A stretch of 6,084 nucleotides of DNA from Chloroflexota bacterium (GTDB taxonomy: Bacteria; Chloroflexota; Dehalococcoidia; Lucifugimonadales; UBA3495). A model generated the notes under the pieces. The model had not been told where the DNA came from and did not search any database. It saw nothing but the letters and a program-made list of their open reading frames with translations. The position numbers and the translations under genes are program-made. Positions 5,663 through 6,084 of this stretch are shown in pieces. The stretch covers positions 1 through 6,084 of the forward strand of contig JADFPM010000166.1 in assembly GCA_022562335.1 (NCBI GenBank), written 5' to 3'. Each line of letters begins with the position of its first letter. Position 1 is the first letter of the stretch.

Positions 5663-5806
5663 CGGCGCCCATTCCGCCCGATGTCATCCCGCGCCAGCCT
5701 GCCGGAGGCGGGCGAAGGACCTGGGGCGAGTCGCAGGCGCTACCCTCATACCCGCACATAGCAGCGGGCACCCAAGGGCGCGGCCCAGCCCGGAAGGAGA
5801 GATGTA
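5663..5806. other. Intergenic stretch with GC-rich hairpin, possible dispersed repeat
   Basis: This gap between the peroxiredoxin and HAD genes has no credible gene. GCCTGCC (5697-5703) folds on GGCGGGC (5707-5713) with a 3-nt loop and one G-T pair; no T-run follows, so it is not a classical terminator. Around it, TCATCCCGCGCC (5685-5695 region) and GCGAAGGACCTGGGG (5712-5726) resemble the TCATCC...GCGAAGGATCT type of intergenic repeat seen in many bacterial genomes. Only one copy is in the window, so the repeat call is inference. A second small stem, CCCGC/GCGGG, lies at 5751-5768. Confidence 0.4.
5794..5799 (+). promoter_or_regulatory. Ribosome binding site of the HAD-type gene
   Basis: AAGGAG is 7 nt before the ATG at 5807. 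Another ATG at 5802 is only 2 nt from this site and is followed directly by TAA, so 5807 is the real start. Confidence 0.75.
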
Positions 5807-6084
5807 ATGGCCGATTCTGAAGTCAAAGCCCTGATATTCGACGTTTTTGGCACGGTGGTGGACTGGCGCAGCAGCATCATCAAGCACGGCAAGGATTTCG
5901 GTAGGATCCACGGCGTCGAAGCAGACTGGGACGCCTTCGCCGATGCCTGGCGGAGCAAGTACAGTCCCTACATGAACAAGGTGAGGACCGGCGAGCTACC
6001 GTGGACCAATCTGGATGCCCTGCACCGTATGGCCCTGGAGGATGTGCTGGGCGAATTCAAGATCACCGGGATCAGAGACGAGGC
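5807..6084 (+). CDS. HAD-superfamily type II haloacid dehalogenase-like hydrolase, N-terminal part (cut by right edge)
   Basis: Ninety-two complete codons are visible from ATG 5807, roughly 40% of a usual 220-240 residue protein. HAD motif I is ALIFDVFGTVVDW (8-20), with D12 as the nucleophile and T16 in the FGT turn. Type II enzymes of this class (L-2-haloacid dehalogenase, COG1011) read DxYGT or DxFGT here. The helical cap starts around residue 21, and AWRSKY (47-52) lines up by eye with the WRxK segment of Pseudomonas L-DEX, making R49 a candidate for the halide-binding Arg41. Motifs II-IV lie beyond the window. Many proteins with this annotation are general phosphatases or act on unknown substrates, so dehalogenation is inferred, not shown. 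An AAGGAG site 7 nt upstream supports the start. It may be co-transcribed with the peroxiredoxin gene, although the 144-bp gap leaves room for its own promoter. Confidence 0.87.
   Translation, partial: MADSEVKALIFDVFGTVVDWRSSIIKHGKDFGRIHGVEADWDAFADAWRSKYSPYMNKVRTGELPWTNLDALHRMALEDVLGEFKITGIRDE

Noticed and set aside
1..6084. A defence island, phage remnant, CRISPR array or tRNA
   Set aside because: No transposase, integrase, nuclease, repeat-spacer pattern or cloverleaf-like sequence was seen. MoxR-type ATPases occur in some defence loci, but here the neighbours are DUF58 and TgpA-like, the housekeeping arrangement.

Overview
This 6.1 kb GC-rich window looks like ordinary bacterial chromosome. 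It holds six protein genes, two of them cut by the window edges, and no RNA gene, CRISPR array, transposase or phage gene that I can see. Gene content and protein style (MoxR/DUF58/transglutaminase trio, a signal-less gamma-glutamyltransferase-like enzyme, an AhpE/PrxQ-like peroxiredoxin and a type II haloacid dehalogenase) suggest a free-living Chloroflexota-type bacterium of the Dehalococcoidia/SAR202 kind. That placement is an impression from protein wording, not a search, and I hold it at about 0.4.

Layout. Positions 1-4950 are transcribed leftward (minus strand) and 5189-6084 rightward, so the only strand switch is the divergent intergenic region 4951-5188. Reading leftward: a gamma-glutamyltransferase-family gene (4950-3358); a 218-bp intergenic region rich in inverted repeats (3357-3140); a MoxR AAA+ ATPase (3139-2162); a DUF58 membrane-anchored vWA-like protein (2128-812); and the N-terminal membrane half of a TgpA/DUF3488-type protein (808 to the left edge). 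The last three genes are 33 and 3 nt apart and form one operon. Reading rightward: a small thiol peroxidase with a strong ribosome binding site (5189-5662), a 144-bp gap with a GC-rich hairpin, and the first 92 codons of a HAD type II hydrolase (5807 to the right edge).

How the genes work together. In the known MoxR/DUF58/TgpA arrangement, a MoxR chaperone-like ATPase is thought to act on the DUF58 vWA-like partner at the membrane, next to a polytopic protein carrying an extracytoplasmic transglutaminase domain; the overall role is envelope or protein maturation and is poorly defined. The gamma-glutamyltransferase-like enzyme and the peroxiredoxin are divergent neighbours with possible links to thiol metabolism, but nothing here proves co-regulation.

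I found no clearly new system. The best leads are small regulatory structures. A perfect inverted repeat at the DUF58/TgpA junction puts the DUF58 stop codon in its loop and part of the next GTG start in its arm. Alternative hairpins cover the DUF58 ribosome binding site. Tandem GGGT-N4-ACCC repeats with mutually exclusive hairpins lie upstream of moxR.
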